A stretch of 10,991 nt of DNA, taken from the NCBI GenBank assembly GCA_029747585.1, contig JAPEVF010001329.1, positions 1-10,991 of the forward strand, read 5' to 3'. Shown in pieces: positions 9,244-10,991 of the stretch; positions within the stretch are counted from its first letter, which is position 1; each line of letters starts with the position of its first letter. The position numbers were made by a program, and so were the translations under genes. This DNA comes from Pleurotus djamor (taxonomy: Eukaryota; Basidiomycota; Agaricomycetes; Agaricales; Pleurotaceae). The notes under the pieces are model-generated. The model made no database searches. It was given only the letters and a program-made list of their open reading frames with translations, and was not told the DNA's origin.

Positions 9244-9382
9244 GATAGATGTGGTAGGAACATCCTTGAAAACAACCAAAGTTCGGCCGAATAGCCAGGG
9301 CTTGGTGACGCGATTGAGAAACTCTTGCAGCTTCAAGCGGTGATGTCGTAACCGAAACCATCGCGAACATGTAAGTATGAGA

Positions 9383-9570
9383 CTAAAGAAGAACGTATCA
9401 GTACCAAGTACATTGATCAAAGCTTCCGAACGTACTCACAAATGCACCCCGATGCCTAGAGCAAGTGGCCGACTTTGATGGTAGAGACAGAGACCACGGG
9501 TTCACCTAGAACAAGAGAACCAAGTCAAAAATCAAAGATGGGAGTAGCGGCTGAAGCAAGACTTACATAC
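9383..9570 (-). other. Two-intron module 1 (minus strand)
   Basis: Intron A is 9570-9506 (donor GTATGT, acceptor TTCTAG, 65 nt) and intron B is 9439-9383 (donor GTGAGTACG, branch GTACTGATAC, acceptor TTTAG, 57 nt). They flank a 66-nt exon ending in the sequence ATCGGGGTGCATTT. Downstream exon sequence contains GGTTACGACATC, shared with the other modules. Confidence 0.65.
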
Positions 9571-9660
9571 CGGCGGCGTGACAAATGTATTCTGGTGGAC
9601 AATGAGATCTTGAGAGGGGATCCTCAGCGCCTGGTAACTGTACAAGCGCTGCCTGGTCGA

Positions 9661-9812
9661 ATGGTTGGTGGCGCGGTCGAGAAGGAAGAAGGTTGAAACG
9701 TTGAACCTTCGTTCTTCAAGCTTCAAGGTCAATGCCAAATGGAGGGTGGATAGCGATCAACAGTGCAGGGGTTCGAATCGACTGCCAGAGTGGTTGGTGG
9801 CGCGGTCGAGAA
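9661..9812 (+). repeat. Long repeat unit, copy 2 of about 129 bp
   Basis: This unit has the same order as the unit at 8825-8974: core, TCAAGGTCAATG at 9723-9734, GGTGGATAGCG, GTTCGAATC at 9771-9779, then the next core at 9790. Flanks between landmarks have diverged, while the core and landmarks are kept. Confidence 0.7.
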
Positions 9813-10383
9813 GGGAAGCCAGGCAGCACATTGGTCACACGATTGAGCGACAAGAGGTGTCCAAGACATGTGTGGGAGTCCAGGACCATGGACGCCGGTC
9901 TGGATACCACGGGAAAGGCAGGTGGTTGGTGGCGCGGTCGAGAAGGGGGACGCGTGAGCGGTACCAACGATACGCGAAGACGCTTCCAAAAGATAGAAGG
10001 GACACCTATGGACGGATGAAAAGGTTAGATCTTTGCGCATAAGACAAAAAGAAATGAATAAACGTACGTGTAGCACCTAATCTGGGAATAATCGAACAAG
10101 TGCCCGAGTCGGCAACAGAGGTCACGGCGACAAGGTCCTGGGTGTCGTCTCAACATGGGAATCTACGAGGTGGGTGAAGTGAGTATACTGAAGGTGCGCG
10201 ACAATAGGTGAAAGAGAACTTACCAGAACGGGGACGGCGAAAGCGAGCATGGGAGCAAGGGCGCGAGGAGATGGCTCGTTGATAGCATCAACAACGAGAA
10301 AACACAACAGGTAACTATGAAACGAAAAGCCAACGTTAGACCATGACGCACGGTCGTAGGAACTAGCTCACGTACGATATCAT
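9729..10383 (-). CDS. Possible spliced open frame at the 5' side of the repeat unit
   Basis: Joining 10383-10376, 10314-10224, 10162-10068 and 10005-9729 on the minus strand gives 156 residues from ATG to TGA. Introns are 10375-10315 (GTACGT, branch GTCTAAC, CATAG), 10223-10163 (GTAAGT, branch TACTCAC, CGTAG) and 10067-10006 (GTACGT, branch ATCTAAC, CATAG). The product starts with hydrophobic MISYLLCFLVVDAINEP and later contains PFSTAPPTT twice, encoded by two core repeats. The segment with PRALAPMLAFAVPVL and GHLFDY faintly recalls the fifth and sixth helices of fungal aquaporins, which would make this a decayed relic. I give that little weight. The minus strand is pyrimidine-rich, so stops are rare by composition. 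The splice sites are more convincing than the protein. Confidence 0.3.
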
Positions 10384-10491
10384 GAGCGGCGCGATGCTCT
10401 GGGAAGGCTGGCGTCAGTCGACGCGTCGGCTACACCGATCGGTTGAATTCGGTTCGGTTGCACGTCGAGGACATGAAGAGAAGTTGACCAT

Positions 10492-10559
10492 CTATAATAG
10501 GCGGCAGTGGTGGAATGAGTACGCTGAAGATCACGTTCAAAGAGGGACAAAGAACTTAC
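10492..10559 (-). other. Leader-type intron of the right-hand minus-strand unit
   Basis: Donor GTAAGTTC at 10559, a TACTCAT branch-like sequence and acceptor TATAG ending at 10492 give 68 nt. It resembles the intron at 10223-10163: both share GTAAGTTCT near the donor and CTTCAG followed by TACTCA and TTC nearer the acceptor. Confidence 0.6.
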
Positions 10560-10681
10560 CAGAGATGAAGATGAAAGTCGCATCAACGAGATATGACGGT
10601 GGGGTGGTGGTTGGATGGGTACACAGGCATAGTGGGGGCATATGGAGGGAGGGAACTGGGAGACGGGGTTTGTCTCTGCAG

Positions 10682-10690
10682 CTTTTATAA
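10682..10690 (-). promoter_or_regulatory. TATA-like box facing left
   Basis: On the minus strand TTATAAAAG lies about 120 bp upstream of the first intron donor at 10559. A CT-rich stretch (about 10625-10660) follows at the right distance for a start site. This fits a promoter for the spliced unit that extends into the repeats. Confidence 0.5.
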
Positions 10691-10771
10691 CCTGTCGCTG
10701 TTTGTCGTTGCTTTCAGTGAATTATGCTTTCTTGTTGAATTTCACAGCCACTTACTTTTGAACCCCAGTTG

Positions 10772-10991
10772 CTGAGATGCAATTTACCTTTATGCCGATA
10801 GTCAGAATTGTGCGATGACAGCGGTGCAAAAGCTACTTACGCGACAAAGGATGATGGATCCACCCCATGCAATTCAAGTTGCTGCGCGATCGTTTCCAGA
10901 GGCAGAAAAAAACCTTCGTTGGCGTGAGAGCAGGAACAACTGGTGGAAAGGTGAGACGAGGGTGGTAGTCGGAATCCACGGAAATCACTTA
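10772..10991 (-). CDS. Partial exon of a minus-strand gene entering from the right
   Basis: From the right edge to 10841 one frame is open for 49 codons and reads plausibly as protein, with FFLPLETIAQQLELHGVDPS near its end. It meets a good donor, GTAAGT at 10840. Acceptors AAAG ending at 10788 (53 nt, with branch TTCTGAC) or TCAG ending at 10772 (69 nt) could follow. The first leads to a stop at once, the second to about 17 more codons unless a further donor (GTAAGTGG, about 10756) is used. This may be the 3' end of a gene or an upstream exon of the repeat-bearing unit. No family is recognised. Confidence 0.35.

Larger units (their letters stand above)
8284..9570 (-). repeat. Tandem duplication of a two-module exon-intron block, offset about 0.79 kb
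   Basis: Modules 1 and 2 correspond to modules 3 and 4. Offsets between matching donors are 793 (intron A, 1 to 3), 782 (intron B, 1 to 3), 786 (intron A, 2 to 4) and 797 (intron B, 2 to 4). Matching cores are offset by 756-838. Sequence outside the core has diverged strongly but splice signals remain, so the duplication is old or the flanks evolve fast. Confidence 0.7.
7751..9944 (+). repeat. Nine-copy dispersed core repeat, all in one orientation
   Basis: The core GTGGTTGGTGGCGCGGTCGA, with matches usually continuing two or three bases, starts at 7751, 7918, 8018, 8196, 8825, 8952, 9661, 9790 and 9922. Six copies match all 20 bases. The one at 9661 has only its first base changed. The copy at 8196 has G to A and the copy at 8825 has G to T, each at one inner site. 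Decayed copies are at 7814-7834, 9298-9320 and 9831-9847, mainly with G to A and C to T changes. Spacing is irregular (100, 127, 129, 132, 167, 178, 629 and 709 bp). Starts fall in all three frames. Copies lie outside the intron-like segments listed separately. Confidence 0.9.

Noticed and set aside
7751..9944. CRISPR-like array
   Set aside because: Spacing is irregular (100-709 bp), flanks are themselves repeated, and the surrounding genes are eukaryotic with introns.
9665..10042. Plus-strand frame with repeated VARSRR peptides
   Set aside because: The peptide repeat is just the core repeat translated; intron signals in this region point to the minus strand.

Overview
The window looks like nuclear DNA of a filamentous fungus, most likely a basidiomycete (inference). 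Genes are tightly packed on both strands and coding exons are broken by many short introns of about 50-70 nt. Most introns have GTRNGY-like donors, and several have CTGAC/CTAAC/CTGAT-type branch sequences. Proteins carry long Ser-, Gly- and Pro-rich inserts. No bacterial operon signals are present.

Layout. Positions 1-2404 (minus) hold most of a large Ser/Pro-rich protein with a probable RhoGEF (DH) domain. It runs off the left edge, so its stop is not seen. Only 99 bp away, 2504-5106 (minus) is a complete six-exon gene for the SM-family protein Sly1, which acts in ER-Golgi SNARE assembly. Positions 5107-5673 are a divergent promoter with an E-box near SLY1, a good TATA box facing right and a 5'-UTR intron. 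Next is a small plus-strand gene at 5674-6264 whose product starts Met-Gly-Cys, a likely dual-acylation signal. After a 640-bp intergenic stretch, 6904-7464 (plus) encodes a Ser/Thr-rich protein. It stops just before an ambiguous base (N at 7483), and an open tail continues in the same frame to 7689, so this gene is broken, misassembled or mis-spliced.

From about 7740 to the right edge lies the unusual part. Nine near-identical copies of a 20-23 bp core sit in one orientation. They are embedded in a minus-strand region with at least twelve intron-like donor/branch/acceptor sets. Four modules, each with two intron-like segments, form two dimers offset by about 0.79 kb, so the exon-intron architecture itself is tandemly duplicated. 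The core is far better conserved than its surroundings and falls in all three reading frames, so it looks conserved or amplified at the DNA or RNA level. A TATA-like box at 10682-10690 could start this unit. A spliced 156-codon open frame (10383-9729) is possible but weakly supported. The last 150 bp appear to be an exon of another minus-strand gene entering from the right.

SLY1 is a firm call. The DH domain, the acylated protein and the promoter elements are reasonable. The right-hand unit is described structurally, without an assigned function.
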